Positions 15,925-26,645 are shown, counted from the stretch's first letter. The stretch is 37,215 bases of DNA from Kitasatospora sp. DSM 101779 (GCF_025655475.1 NZ_JAHTIK010000001.1:3170472-3207686); one strand, 5' to 3'. The notes: a model not told the origin generated them from the letters alone. Made by a program: numbers and translations.

Positions 15925-17135
15925 CCGTCCGCCCCCCTCGTCTCGCGCGGGAGCACCGCCCGCACCCGCCAGCGGCCGTGCCGCGGCCCCGCCTCGAAGT
16001 CCCCGCCCAGCAGCTCGGCGCGCTCCCCCATCCCGACCAGCCCCGCCCCTGCGCCGTGCAGCGCTCGGCCGGCGACGTCCTCACGGTACGGACTGTCGAC
16101 GGCGATCACCACGTCCGCGGCCCGGTAGTCCACCTTCAGCCGGACGGTGCCGGGGGCGGCGTGCTTGACCGCGTTGGTCAGCGACTCCTGGACGATCCGG
16201 TAGGCGGCCAGCTCCAGTGGGGCGGGCAGCTCGCCCGGCTCGCCGGAGGCCGCCGCCTCGAAGGCGAGGCCGGCGCCCTGCCCGACCGCCCTGGCCCGGT
16301 CCAGCAGCGCGTCCAGGGCGGCGAGCCGCGGTGCGGCGTACGACTCCTCGCCGCTCTCGCCCACCGTGAGCGGACCCGCCGGGGCGCCCCGCCGCAGCAG
16401 GCCGATCATGCGGCGCATCTCGGCCAGCCCCTGGACGCCGTTCTCCCGGATGACCGCCAGCGCGGCGACCACCGGGTCGTCCGCCGGACGGTCCTGGCGG
16501 CGGGCGACGGACTGCGCCCCGGTGGCGTGGATGGCGATCGCCGACAGGTGGTTGGCGATCACGTCGTGCAGCTCGCGGGCCATCCGGGCGCGCTCGGCGG
16601 AGACCGCGGCCCGGCGGTCCATCTCGGCGAGCAGCGCGGTCTGCTCGGCGCGCAGCCGCTCCGCCTCGGCGCGGTCCTGGTGCCGGCGGAGCAGGTCGGC
16701 CGTCCACACCGGGGCGAGGAAGATCAGCCCGCAGAAGCCGGCCACCAGCAGGGCGTCGGGCACGTGGGCGTACAGCGCGGTCAGCCCGGACAGCACCAGG
16801 GTGGTGGCGCCGCCGGTCAGGTGCAGCACCTTCGCCATCCGCGGCGGGCCGTAGAGCACCGCCGCGTACAGCAGGTCGGTGTACATCACCAGGGTGGCGA
16901 GCAGCGAGCCGCCGAAGATGCCGGCCGCGAGGACGAGGCCGCCGAGCGAGACCGTCCAGATCGGCCGGGTGCGCCGGAACAGCTCCAGCGCGGCCATCGC
17001 GAACAGCGGCAGCGCCGCCGCCCAGCGCGGCACGCTGTCGCTGCGGTCGTAGGCGCCGAACGCGATCAGCACCAGGCCGCCGCACAGGCCGGCCAGGGCG
17101 ATGAGCGCGTCGTGCCGGCGCGGGGTGAGGGTCAC
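15921..17135 (-). CDS. NarL-type sensor histidine kinase
   Basis: A membrane kinase of 404 residues if started at the GTG at 17135. The N-terminal third has four or five hydrophobic helices (from LIALAGLCGGLVLIAF to LLVAGFCGLIFLAPVWTADLL), followed by a short coiled coil. The HisKA_3 phospho-acceptor His is in RMARELHDVIANHLSAIAIH. The ATP-binding domain shows the N-box ESLTNAVKHA and the G-box GLVGMGERAELLGG. It phosphorylates the coupled response regulator. The signal is unknown and there is no extracytoplasmic sensor domain, so sensing is probably within the membrane. The frame is open to 17210 with an ATG at 17198, so the start is uncertain. Confidence 0.88.
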   Translation of the reverse strand: MTLTPRRHDALIALAGLCGGLVLIAFGAYDRSDSVPRWAAALPLFAMAALELFRRTRPIWTVSLGGLVLAAGIFGGSLLATLVMYTDLLYAAVLYGPPRMAKVLHLTGGATTLVLSGLTALYAHVPDALLVAGFCGLIFLAPVWTADLLRRHQDRAEAERLRAEQTALLAEMDRRAAVSAERARMARELHDVIANHLSAIAIHATGAQSVARRQDRPADDPVVAALAVIRENGVQGLAEMRRMIGLLRRGAPAGPLTVGESGEESYAAPRLAALDALLDRARAVGQGAGLAFEAAASGEPGELPAPLELAAYRIVQESLTNAVKHAAPGTVRLKVDYRAADVVIAVDSPYREDVAGRALHGAGAGLVGMGERAELLGGDFEAGPRHGRWRVRAVLPRETRGADG

Positions 17136-17267
17136 GGCACCATCCCACCATCCGCCGCGGGCACCGGTGCCGACCTGGGGGAGGAACCCGCCGTACATCG
17201 AAGGTCGCACCGGGGGTCACCCTCGGCGACGACGCGCGGGCGCCGGGTGCGCGACAGGCTGGACGGC

Positions 17268-17822
17268 ATGGTGTCCCTGATCGTCGCCGGTGAGATCGGC
17301 TTCTGGGTGGTGCTGGCCGTCGCGCTCGCGGTCCGGTACGGGCTGCGGCTGCGCCGGACGGGCGCCGTCCTGCTGATGCTGCTGCCGGTGGTGGACCTGG
17401 CGATCCTCGCGGCGACCGTCGCCGACCTGCGCGGCGGCGAGGTCGCCGACTGGACGCACGGGCTGGCCGCGAGCTACGTCGGTTTCTCGGTCGCCTACGG
17501 CCACTCCCTGGTGCGGTGGGCGGACGGCCGCGCCGCCCACCTGCTCGCCGGCGCACCTCGCCCGGCCGGGCCGCCGAAGTACGGCTCGGCGAGGGCCGCC
17601 CACGAGTGGCGGATGTTCGCCCGCACCCTGGTGGCCGCCGTCCTGACCGTCGTCCTGATAGCCGCCGTCCAGTGGCTGGTCGGCGACGCCGATCGCACCG
17701 ACGGCCTGGACTCCTGGTACCCGCGGATGGCCCTGGTCGTCGGCATCAACCTGGCGATCGCCACCAGCTACACCGTCTTCCCCAAGCGCGAGCCCGGCAC
17801 CGCACCGGACCGCCGCTCCTGA
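17268..17822 (+). CDS. Conserved integral membrane protein
   Basis: A 184-residue protein with about five hydrophobic helices: LIVAGEIGFWVVLAVALAVRYGL, GAVLLMLLPVVDLAILAATVA, GLAASYVGFSVAYGHSLV, TLVAAVLTVVLIAAVQWLV and ALVVGINLAIATSYTVF. The motifs LIVAGEIGFW and PPKYGSARAAHEWRMFARTL are shared with a family of streptomycete membrane proteins of unknown function. The ATG at 17268 is chosen because the family begins MVSLIV, although the ribosome site is weak. It is divergent from the two-component genes across about 130 bases, so it may be controlled by them. Confidence 0.75.
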   Translation: MVSLIVAGEIGFWVVLAVALAVRYGLRLRRTGAVLLMLLPVVDLAILAATVADLRGGEVADWTHGLAASYVGFSVAYGHSLVRWADGRAAHLLAGAPRPAGPPKYGSARAAHEWRMFARTLVAAVLTVVLIAAVQWLVGDADRTDGLDSWYPRMALVVGINLAIATSYTVFPKREPGTAPDRRS

Positions 17823-17841
17823 AAGGCCCGGGCCGGTGTCC

Positions 17842-18414
17842 CTACCGGTTCTCGCCCGGCACCCACAGGACGTCGCCGATCTCCTTGTTGGCCGTGCGGG
17901 CCAGGATGAAGAGCAGGTCCGACAGCCGGTTGAGGTACTTGGCGGTGAGCGGGTTGACGGTGTCGCCGTGCACCTCGATCGCCGTCCAGGTCGACCGCTC
18001 GGCCCGCCGCACCACCGTGCAGGCCAGGTGCAGGTGGGCCGCCCCCGCGGTGCCGCCGGGCAGGATGAAGCTGCGGAGCTTCTCCAGCCCGGCCAGGTAG
18101 TGGTCGCAGTCGGTCTCCAGCCGGTCGATGTACCCCTGTTCGACCCGCAGCGGCGGGTACTCGGGGTTCTCCACGACCGGGGTGGCGAGGTCGGCGCCGA
18201 CGTCGAAGAGGTCGTTCTGGATCCGCGTCAGCACCGCGGACACGTCGGCCGGCAGCCCGCCGACCGCCAGGGCCACGCCGATCGCGGCATTGGCCTCGTT
18301 GGTGTCGGCGTACGCGATCAGCCGCGGGTCGGTCTTGGTGGTGCGGCTCATGTCGCCGAGGGCGGTCGTGCCGTCGTCGCCGGTGCGGGTGTAGATGCGC
18401 GTCAGGTTCACCAT
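17842..18414 (-). CDS. Cob(I)yrinic acid a,c-diamide adenosyltransferase, PduO type
   Basis: A 190-residue ATP:cob(I)alamin adenosyltransferase of the PduO family. The N-terminal nucleotide loop TRIYTRTGDDGTTAL is diagnostic, followed by DTNEANAAIGVA, LFDVGADLATP, SFILPGGTAGAAHLHLACTVVRRAER and LNRLSDLLFILAR. It makes adenosylcobalamin, for example for methylmalonyl-CoA and ethylmalonyl-CoA mutases. The neighbouring dehydrogenase gene also acts in CoA-ester metabolism, but they are not in one operon. The ATG at 18414 has no ribosome site. A -10-like TAGGCT ends 6 bases before it, so the message is probably leaderless. Confidence 0.92.
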   Translation of the reverse strand: MVNLTRIYTRTGDDGTTALGDMSRTTKTDPRLIAYADTNEANAAIGVALAVGGLPADVSAVLTRIQNDLFDVGADLATPVVENPEYPPLRVEQGYIDRLETDCDHYLAGLEKLRSFILPGGTAGAAHLHLACTVVRRAERSTWTAIEVHGDTVNPLTAKYLNRLSDLLFILARTANKEIGDVLWVPGENR

Positions 18415-18420
18415 GGCCGC

Positions 18421-18462
18421 AGCCTAGCGCCGACGCGGGGCGCCTGTTAGGCGGTGTTAACC
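18421..18462 (-). promoter_or_regulatory. Promoter of the adenosyltransferase gene, probably leaderless
   Basis: On the minus strand, TAGGCT (18421-18426) lies 6 bases before the ATG. CTAACA, about 18 bases upstream of it, is a fair -35. An 11-base inverted repeat GCCTGTTAGGC covers the -35 (18442-18452), and a related GTTAA lies just beyond. This could be an operator. Confidence 0.5.
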
Positions 18463-18480
18463 AGCCCACACGCCACCGGG

Positions 18481-18981
18481 TCAGGCGACGTTGACCCTCT
18501 GCCCGGGCGGGGCCGCCTCGAGCCAGGCGAGGAAGCCGGTGAGGGCGTCCTCGCTCATCGCGAGCTCCAGCGGGGCGCCGTCGTGCAGACATCGCAGCAC
18601 CACCGAGCCGGAGAGCAGGGCCAGTTCCTCCTGGCCCTCCGGATAGCGCCGGCCGAGGACCTCGATCTCGGTGCGCGGCAGGACGCGTCGCGGCCGCGGG
18701 GCGTAGGAGAAGACGCGGAACCACTCGATGGAGTCGCCGCTGTACCGCCCGATACCGAAAACCCACCCCTTGCCGTCGGTCGGGTGGACCGGGGCCGGGG
18801 TGGGTTGGCCGTTCTCGTCGAGGTCGGGCTGCGTCGAGGCGTCGGCGGGCATTTTGAGCCGGAGACTGCAGTCGAACGTGCCGCCTACTCGCTGGATGAC
18901 GCGGCGGCGTACCGCGAACGCCATCAGTCCGACCACGGCGGCGGCGACGATCGCCGCGCACACCACAAGGGCGAGGACCAT
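18481..18981 (-). CDS. DUF2550 membrane-anchored protein
   Basis: The 166-residue protein has one N-terminal helix (MVLALVVCAAIVAAAVVGLMAFAVRR) and then a soluble domain with VGGTFDCSLRL, GWVFGIGRYSGDSIEWFRVFSY and GRRYPEGQEELALLSGSVVLRC. This is the DUF2550 pattern. Genes of this family sit next to atpC in many actinobacteria, including mycobacteria, but no role in ATP synthase is established. The ATG at 18981 has GGAGG nine bases upstream. A GTG at 18987 is in frame but too close to that site. A hairpin separates it from atpC. Confidence 0.88.
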   Translation of the reverse strand: MVLALVVCAAIVAAAVVGLMAFAVRRRVIQRVGGTFDCSLRLKMPADASTQPDLDENGQPTPAPVHPTDGKGWVFGIGRYSGDSIEWFRVFSYAPRPRRVLPRTEIEVLGRRYPEGQEELALLSGSVVLRCLHDGAPLELAMSEDALTGFLAWLEAAPPGQRVNVA

Positions 18982-19059
18982 GCTCACCGACCTCCTCGCT
19001 CCTGCGTTCCCCGTGACGGCCGTGTCACCGGCCGCCCTGTCCTACCAACTGATACGACA

Positions 19060-19091
19060 GTCCCGGGGTCACGCTTCCGCGTCCCCGGGAC
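19060..19091 (-). terminator. Terminator-like hairpin at the end of the atp operon
   Basis: GTCCCGGGG (19060-19068) pairs perfectly with CCCCGGGAC (19083-19091). Inside, ACGC/GCGT adds four more pairs after a 2-base bulge. It lies about 33 bases after the atpC stop on the minus strand and has no T tract. Some readthrough into the DUF2550 gene is possible. Confidence 0.65.
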
Positions 19092-19123
19092 CGTCGGTCG
19101 ACCCCGCTCTCAGGGTCGGGTGC

Positions 19124-19507
19124 TCAGGCGTGGGCCTTGAGACCGCGCGCCGCCACCAGGCGGACCTCCGCACGGCGCTCGGCGTGCGCGTCGAGCTCCG
19201 ACTGCGCGTTCTCCAGCGCGCGCTGGGCACGGGCGATGTCGATCTCGTCCGCCAGCTCGGCCACCTCGGCGAGGATGGAGAGCTTGTTGTCGGCGAAGGA
19301 GATGAAACCGCCGTGCACCGCGGCGAGGACCGTCCCGCCGTCGGTGGTGCGGATGGTGACCGGACCGCTCTCCAGCACGCTCAGCACCGGGGTGTGACCG
19401 GGCATGATGCCGGTGTCACCGGAGGCCGTACGGGCGACAACGATGGTGGCCGCACCGGACCACACCTTGCGGTCGGCTGCGACCAGCTCGACGTGCAGCT
19501 CAGCCAA
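19124..19507 (-). CDS. atpC: F1F0 ATP synthase subunit epsilon
   Basis: A 127-residue epsilon subunit, the rotor protein joining gamma to the c-ring and inhibiting idle ATP hydrolysis. It has the family pattern MAELHVELVAADRKVWSG, GDTGIMPGHTPVLSVLESG and VHGGFISFADNKLSILAEVAELADEID, and then a C-terminal helical hairpin. The start codon is TTG at 19507. AGGAG 7-11 bases upstream and the conserved N-terminus leave no better choice. The gene is separated from atpD by 188 bases of strong hairpins, far more than a normal gap in an operon. Confidence 0.95.
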   Translation of the reverse strand: MAELHVELVAADRKVWSGAATIVVARTASGDTGIMPGHTPVLSVLESGPVTIRTTDGGTVLAAVHGGFISFADNKLSILAEVAELADEIDIARAQRALENAQSELDAHAERRAEVRLVAARGLKAHA

Positions 19508-19526
19508 CGTGGGCTCCTAGGCTCTT

Positions 19527-19552
19527 GAAACCGTCGATTACTCGATGGTTTC
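19527..19552 (-). other. Hairpin with GUAA tetraloop upstream of atpC
   Basis: Arms 19527-19537 and 19542-19552 pair over 11 bp with one A-C mismatch in the mRNA. The four-base loop reads GUAA on the mRNA strand, a GNRA-type loop. It lies 20-45 bases before the atpC start, just upstream of its ribosome site. It may stabilise a processed atpC message or tune its translation. Confidence 0.5.
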
Positions 19553-19629
19553 GGTAAGAATAACGGGCCCGCACCCCTGTCATGAAACCAGGGACACGGA
19601 GATGACCGGGATCACAGCCGCTGTGCGCC

Positions 19630-19668
19630 GTGAGGGGTGGCCCCCGGGAGACGGGGACCACCCCTCAC
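19630..19668 (-). terminator. Strong hairpin just after atpD
   Basis: GTGAGGGGTGG (19630-19640) and its perfect complement (19658-19668) extend inward by four more C-G pairs after a one-base bulge. It lies 27 bases after the atpD stop inside the operon. No T tract follows, so it may act as a partial terminator or as a 3'-end stabiliser. A small CACAG/CTGTG hairpin (19613-19625) follows. Confidence 0.6.
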
Positions 19669-19695
19669 AGTCACTCGGCCATCACGTCGGCCTGA

Positions 19696-22067
<2,372 letters not shown>

Positions 22068-22100
22068 TGGGTCGTTACGTCCTTTCCCTCGTTACCGGAC

Positions 22101-23675
22101 TCAGGCCTGCTCGGACAGGAGCTTGCCGTCAGCCGTGGTGTAGCCCTGCTTGAAGCCCTCGATCGCGCTGGTCAGCGCGTCGATGGTGCCGTCCTCGAGC
22201 TTCTGGGTCTCGACGATGCCGGCGAGGATGCCCTTGTGCTCGAGGCGCAGGTGGTCCAGGAACTCGCGCTCGAAGCGGCGGATCTCGGCGACCGGGACGT
22301 CGTCCAGCTTGCCGGTGGTGCCGGCCCAGATGGAGACGACCTGCTCCTCGACCGGGAACGGCTGGTACTGGCCCTGCTTCAGCAGCTCGACCATGCGCGC
22401 ACCGCGCTCCAGCTGGGCCTTGGATGCCGGGTCCAGGTCGGAGCCGAAGGCGGCGAACGCCTCCAGCTCGCGGTACTGGGCCAGGTCCAGGCGCAGGCGG
22501 CCGGCGACCGACTTCATGGCCTTGATCTGGGCGGAGCCACCGACGCGGGAGACCGAGATGCCGACGTTCACGGCCGGGCGGATGCCGGCGTTGAACAGGT
22601 CGGACTCCAGGAAGCACTGGCCGTCGGTGATGGAGATGACGTTGGTCGGGATGTACGCCGAGACGTCGTTGGCCTTGGTCTCGATGATCGGCAGACCGGT
22701 CATCGAGCCGGCGCCCAGCTCGTCGGAGAGCTTCGCGCAGCGCTCCAGCAGGCGGGAGTGCAGGTAGAAGACGTCACCCGGGTAGGCCTCGCGGCCCGGC
22801 GGGCGGCGCAGCAGCAGGGAGACGGAGCGGTAGGCCTCGGCCTGCTTCGACAGGTCGTCGAAGATGATCAGGACGTGCTTGCCGTCGTACATCCACTCCT
22901 GGCCGATGGCGGAGCCGGTGTACGGGGCGAGGTACTTGAAGCCGGCCGGGTCGGAGGCGGGAGCGGCCACGATGGTGGTGTACTCCAGCGCGCCGGCCTC
23001 CTCCAGGGCGCCGCGGACGGACGCGATGGTGGAGCCCTTCTGGCCGACGGCGACGTAGATGCAGCGGACCTGCTTCTTCGGGTCGCCCGAGCGCCAGTTG
23101 TCGCGCTGGTTGATGATCGTGTCGATCGCGACCGCGGTCTTGCCGGTCTGGCGGTCGCCGATGATCAGCTGGCGCTGGCCGCGGCCGATCGGGGTCATCG
23201 CGTCGATGGCCTTGATGCCGGTCTGCATCGGCTCGTGGACCGACTTGCGGACCATGACGCCGGGGGCCTGCAGCTCCAGGGCGCGGCGGCCGGTGGAGGC
23301 GATCTCGCCCAGGCCGTCGATCGGGTTGCCCAGCGGGTCCACGACACGGCCGAGGTAGCCCTCGCCGACCGGGACGGAGAGGACCTCGCCGGTGCGCTGC
23401 ACCGTCTGGCCCTCCTCGATGCCCGAGAACTCACCGAGGATGACGACACCGATCTCGCGGGTGTCGAGGTTCAGCGCGAGGCCGAGGGTGCCGTCCTCGA
23501 ACTTCAGCAGCTCGTTGGCCATGACCGAGGGGAGACCCTCGACCTTGGCGATACCGTCCATGGCCTCGGTGACCGTGCCGACCTCTTCACGCGAGGCGGC
23601 GTCCGGCTGGTACGACTGGACAAAGTCGGCCAGCGCGTCCCGGATCTCCTCCGGACGGATCGTAAGCTCCGCCAT
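22101..23675 (-). CDS. atpA: F1F0 ATP synthase subunit alpha
   Basis: The 524-residue non-catalytic nucleotide-binding subunit of F1. The P-loop is GDRQTGKT near residue 172. The arginine-finger region reads [19 protein letters not shown], and [10 protein letters not shown] and [20 protein letters not shown] are also typical. The N-terminus [19 protein letters not shown] binds subunit delta. AGGGAAG shortly before the ATG at 23675 supports the start. It follows atpH after an unusually long gap of 159 bases with a strong inverted repeat. Confidence 0.97.
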   Translation of the reverse strand: MAELTIRPEEIRDALADFVQSYQPDAASREEVGTVTEAMDGIAKVEGLPSVMANELLKFEDGTLGLALNLDTREIGVVILGEFSGIEEGQTVQRTGEVLSVPVGEGYLGRVVDPLGNPIDGLGEIASTGRRALELQAPGVMVRKSVHEPMQTGIKAIDAMTPIGRGQRQLIIGDRQTGKTAVAIDTIINQRDNWRSGDPKKQVRCIYVAVGQKGSTIASVRGALEEAGALEYTTIVAAPASDPAGFKYLAPYTGSAIGQEWMYDGKHVLIIFDDLSKQAEAYRSVSLLLRRPPGREAYPGDVFYLHSRLLERCAKLSDELGAGSMTGLPIIETKANDVSAYIPTNVISITDGQCFLESDLFNAGIRPAVNVGISVSRVGGSAQIKAMKSVAGRLRLDLAQYRELEAFAAFGSDLDPASKAQLERGARMVELLKQGQYQPFPVEEQVVSIWAGTTGKLDDVPVAEIRRFEREFLDHLRLEHKGILAGIVETQKLEDGTIDALTSAIEGFKQGYTTADGKLLSEQA

Positions 23676-23755
23676 CAGGCTTCCCTGCTCTCCTAGTTTG
23701 CGATCCTCGGCCCGCCATTGAGGGCCGCAAGTGCTCGACTCTCGGCCGGGTCGGG

Positions 23756-23798
23756 GTGAACCGGCCGTACGTTTTGCCGGTTCACTCGGTGTGAACCG
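23756..23798 (-). repeat. Inverted repeat plus third half-site in the atpH-atpA gap
   Basis: GTGAACCGGC (23756-23765) and GCCGGTTCAC (23776-23785) are perfect inverted copies 10 bases apart. GTGAACCG recurs at 23791-23798. Flanking GGTCGGG (23749-23755) and CCCGACC (23802-23808) can close an outer stem. It could be an RNA structure that tunes expression between F0/delta and F1 genes, or a protein site. Confidence 0.55.
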
Positions 23799-23834
23799 AC
23801 GCCCGACCGAGGGTCGGATGATGCTCTTCTTCGG

Positions 23835-24650
23835 TCAGCCTTCGAGGCCCTGGCGAGCGCCTTCGAGGCGGCTCACCACCGTGCCGTCGATGACCTCGTC
23901 GCCGATCTGCACCTTCACGCCGCCGACGACCTCGGGGTCGACGTCGATGTTCAGGTGGACCTGCTTGCCGTACAGGCCGGCCAGGGCGGCAGCGAGCCGC
24001 TCCTTCTGCCGGTCCGACAGCGGCACGGCGCTGGTGACCAGGGCCACCACGCGGCCGCGACGGGCGGCAGCGAGCTTGGAGTAGGACTCGAGGCCCTGTT
24101 CCAGGCTACGGCCACGCGGGGCGGTGACCAGGGAGACGACCAGGCGGACGGTGCCCGCGTGGGCGCGGCCGCCGAGCAGCTTCTTGACCAGGGCCGCCTT
24201 GGCGGCAGCGTCGGCCTTGGGCTCGGTCAGCGCGGCGCGCAGCTCGTGCGATCCCGCGACGATCCGGCCGAACCGGAACAGCTCGTCCTCGACGTCGTCC
24301 AGGGCACCGGCCTTGTCGGCGGCGATGACCTCGGCGTACGCGGAGAGCTCCTCCACCGCGTCGACCAGGTCGCGCGCACCGGACCAGCGGGACCGGACGA
24401 GGCCGGAGACCAGGTCGACCGTCTCACCGGAGACCTGGCCCGACAGCAGCGTGCCGACGAACCGGGCCTTGTCCTGGCCCGACCGCGAGGGGTCGGTCAG
24501 CACGCGGCGCAGCGAGACCTCGCGGTCCAGCAGGGCCGTGACGGCGGTGAGCTCCTCGGCGAGCTCGGCCGCGTCCACCGAGGTGTTGTCGGTCAGGCTC
24601 TCGAGGTTCTCCCGGCCGGCGGCCAGGGCCTCGCGGCTGGCGCCGATCAC
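23835..24650 (-). CDS. atpH: F1F0 ATP synthase subunit delta
   Basis: The 271-residue delta subunit that joins the peripheral stalk to the top of F1. It has the actinobacterial length (longer than the 180 or so residues of E. coli). The last third carries the conserved C-terminal signature: VVALVTSAVPLSDRQKERLAAAL and NIDVDPEVVGGVKVQIGDEVIDGTV. The GTG start at 24650 overlaps the atpF stop by four bases (GTGA), so translation is coupled. Confidence 0.94.
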   Translation of the reverse strand: MIGASREALAAGRENLESLTDNTSVDAAELAEELTAVTALLDREVSLRRVLTDPSRSGQDKARFVGTLLSGQVSGETVDLVSGLVRSRWSGARDLVDAVEELSAYAEVIAADKAGALDDVEDELFRFGRIVAGSHELRAALTEPKADAAAKAALVKKLLGGRAHAGTVRLVVSLVTAPRGRSLEQGLESYSKLAAARRGRVVALVTSAVPLSDRQKERLAAALAGLYGKQVHLNIDVDPEVVGGVKVQIGDEVIDGTVVSRLEGARQGLEG

Positions 24651-25201
24651 TTGGCACCCGCCGAGGCCGCGGCCTTGGCCTCGAGCTCGTCGAGGAAGCG
24701 GTCGATCACACCGCTCTGCCGGGCGTGGTCCTCCAGGGACTCACCCACGATGCGGGACGCCAGCTGGGAGGCCAGCGAGCCCACGTCCTGGCGCAGGGCG
24801 GCAGTCGCCTGCTTCTTGTCGGCCTCGATCTGGGCGTGGCCGGCGGCGACGATGGCCTCGCGCTGACGCTGGCCCTCCTCGCGCATCTCGGCGACCAGGG
24901 CAGCGCCCTGCTCACGGGCGTGCTCGGTGATCCGAGCGGCCTCGTGACGCGCCTCGGCGAGCTCGGCGCGGTACTGCTCCAGCAGGGCCTGGGCCTCGGC
25001 CTGAGCAGTCTCCGCACGCTCCATGCCGCCCTCGATGGCGTCACGGCGCTCCTGCAGCACCTTCTCGATGCTGGGGAGGAGCTTCTTGCCGAGGATGCCG
25101 AAGACGATGAAGAAGCAGAGCAGGCCGATGATGACCTCGGGCCACGCGGGGAGAAGAGGGTTCATCTTCTCCTCCGCCGCGAGGATGACCTCGGGGTTCA
25201 T
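24647..25201 (-). CDS. atpF: F1F0 ATP synthase subunit b
   Basis: The 184-residue b subunit of the peripheral stalk. One N-terminal membrane helix (about 21-40, EVIIGLLCFFIVFGILGKKLL) is followed by a long charged helix with AEAQALLEQYRAELAEARHEA that dimerises and reaches delta. AAAGG about 9 bases upstream supports the ATG at 25201. An internal Met13 would be an alternative start. It overlaps atpH by four bases and lies 43 bases downstream of atpE. Confidence 0.94.
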   Translation of the reverse strand: MNPEVILAAEEKMNPLLPAWPEVIIGLLCFFIVFGILGKKLLPSIEKVLQERRDAIEGGMERAETAQAEAQALLEQYRAELAEARHEAARITEHAREQGAALVAEMREEGQRQREAIVAAGHAQIEADKKQATAALRQDVGSLASQLASRIVGESLEDHARQSGVIDRFLDELEAKAAASAGAK

Positions 25202-25244
25202 ATCTGAACCTTTCGTCTAAACGGGCTACCGGTGTGTGTCGGAC

Positions 25245-25478
<234 letters not shown>

Positions 25479-25553
25479 TCATCCTTTACAGGGTGGAGAA
25501 CCGGTGGGTGTTGGCCACCGGGAGTTCGGGGCGCAGCCTTCGGGCTGCGGTGC

Positions 25554-26363
25554 TCAGTGCGCCTCTTCGAGGGCACCGGCGATGTAGCTGCTGGCGAGCA
25601 TCACGAAGATGTAGGCCTGCAGGAACTGGACCAGCAGCTCGAAGGCGGTGAGGCCGGCGGCCACGACGAACGAGACGGAGCCGTAGAGGGCGCCGATGCT
25701 CGGGCTGAGCAGGTACCAGGAGGCGACCGAGAACACCACGATCAGCAGGTGGCCGGCGAACATGTTCGCGAAGGCTCGCACTGCGAGGGTGAAGGGGCGC
25801 ACGAAGATGTTCGAGAAGAACTCGATCGGGACCAGGATGAACATGACCCAGCCGGGGATGCCCGAGGGCCAGCAGAGGTTCTTCAGACCGCCCACGAAGC
25901 CGTGCTTCTTGAAGGTCAGCGTCATGTAGGTGACCCACACGACCGCCGCCAGACCGACCGGGTACGCGATCCGCGACATCACCGGGAACTGGGCGAACGG
26001 AATGATGGACATGATGTTCATGATCCATACGAAGAAGAACATCGAGACCAGCATCGGGACGTACTTCTCGCCCTTTTTGCCGATCGTCTCCAGCACGATG
26101 CTGCGCTTGACGAAGTCGTAGCCGATCTCGCCGACGATCTGCAGCTTGCCGGGCACCAGCTTGGGCTTGGCGAACGTGGCCCAGAAGAACACGACGACCA
26201 GGACCGCACAGATGATCGACAGCAGCATCGGCTTGGTGAAGTCAACACCGCCGACCGTGAAGATCGGCTTGAAGTCGAACTCGTTCAGGCCAGGGGCCGG
26301 GAAGCCGCAGCCGGAGTTCAGGTGGCACCCGGCCTCGGAGGCGAGCTGAACGTCAGCACCCAC
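25554..26363 (-). CDS. atpB: F1F0 ATP synthase subunit a
   Basis: The proton-channel subunit, with about six membrane helices. The essential Arg is in FTLAVRAFANMFAGHLL, and the last helix reads LTAFELLVQFLQAYIFVMLASSYI. I place the start at the GTG at 26363 (269 residues). A perfect AAGGAG ribosome site (26370-26375) lies six bases before it, inside the frame that begins at the ATG at 26381. That ATG has no ribosome site of its own. A GTG at 26366 is the third choice. The gap to atpI is 282 bases from this start and holds a palindromic hairpin, so atpB may have its own promoter. Confidence 0.93.
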   Translation of the reverse strand: MGADVQLASEAGCHLNSGCGFPAPGLNEFDFKPIFTVGGVDFTKPMLLSIICAVLVVVFFWATFAKPKLVPGKLQIVGEIGYDFVKRSIVLETIGKKGEKYVPMLVSMFFFVWIMNIMSIIPFAQFPVMSRIAYPVGLAAVVWVTYMTLTFKKHGFVGGLKNLCWPSGIPGWVMFILVPIEFFSNIFVRPFTLAVRAFANMFAGHLLIVVFSVASWYLLSPSIGALYGSVSFVVAAGLTAFELLVQFLQAYIFVMLASSYIAGALEEAH

Positions 26364-26580
26364 CACAGACTCCTTCGTCATGACGCATGGTTACGGCAAC
26401 CTCGGTGTGTCGGCGTGGCCTGCGGCCACGGAGCGGCACTGGAACTTGTTGGATTTCTCGCGGACCCTGCGCGGCGCGTATCCCTGCCGCGGGATCTTCG
26501 AAGACTTCGGGGAGTCGGGGGGCGATCCGTCCGATGATCGGAGGGACCCGGCCGCATCCCGTACTCCGCCGTTGGGACGG

Positions 26581-26608
26581 ACGATAGCAGCCCGTCAGGA
26601 GGGCATAA
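26581..26608 (-). promoter_or_regulatory. Weak promoter-like pair upstream of atpB
   Basis: On the minus strand, TTATGC (26603-26608) and TATCGT (26581-26586) are spaced by 16 bases, between the atpI hairpin and atpB. The -10 fits TANNNT and the -35 is poor. An alternative is that atpB is reached only by readthrough from atpI. Confidence 0.25.
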
Positions 26609-26615
26609 ACACCGC

Positions 26616-26631
26616 CCCCCTCGCGAGGGGG
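26616..26631 (-). terminator. Palindromic hairpin after atpI
   Basis: CCCCCTCGCGAGGGGG is a perfect 16-base palindrome 15 bases after the atpI stop. On the minus strand it is followed by GCGGTGTTTATG, which includes a short T run. It looks like an attenuator or partial terminator between atpI and the structural genes. Confidence 0.6.
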
Positions 26632-26645
26632 ACAGCCTGCCCCAC

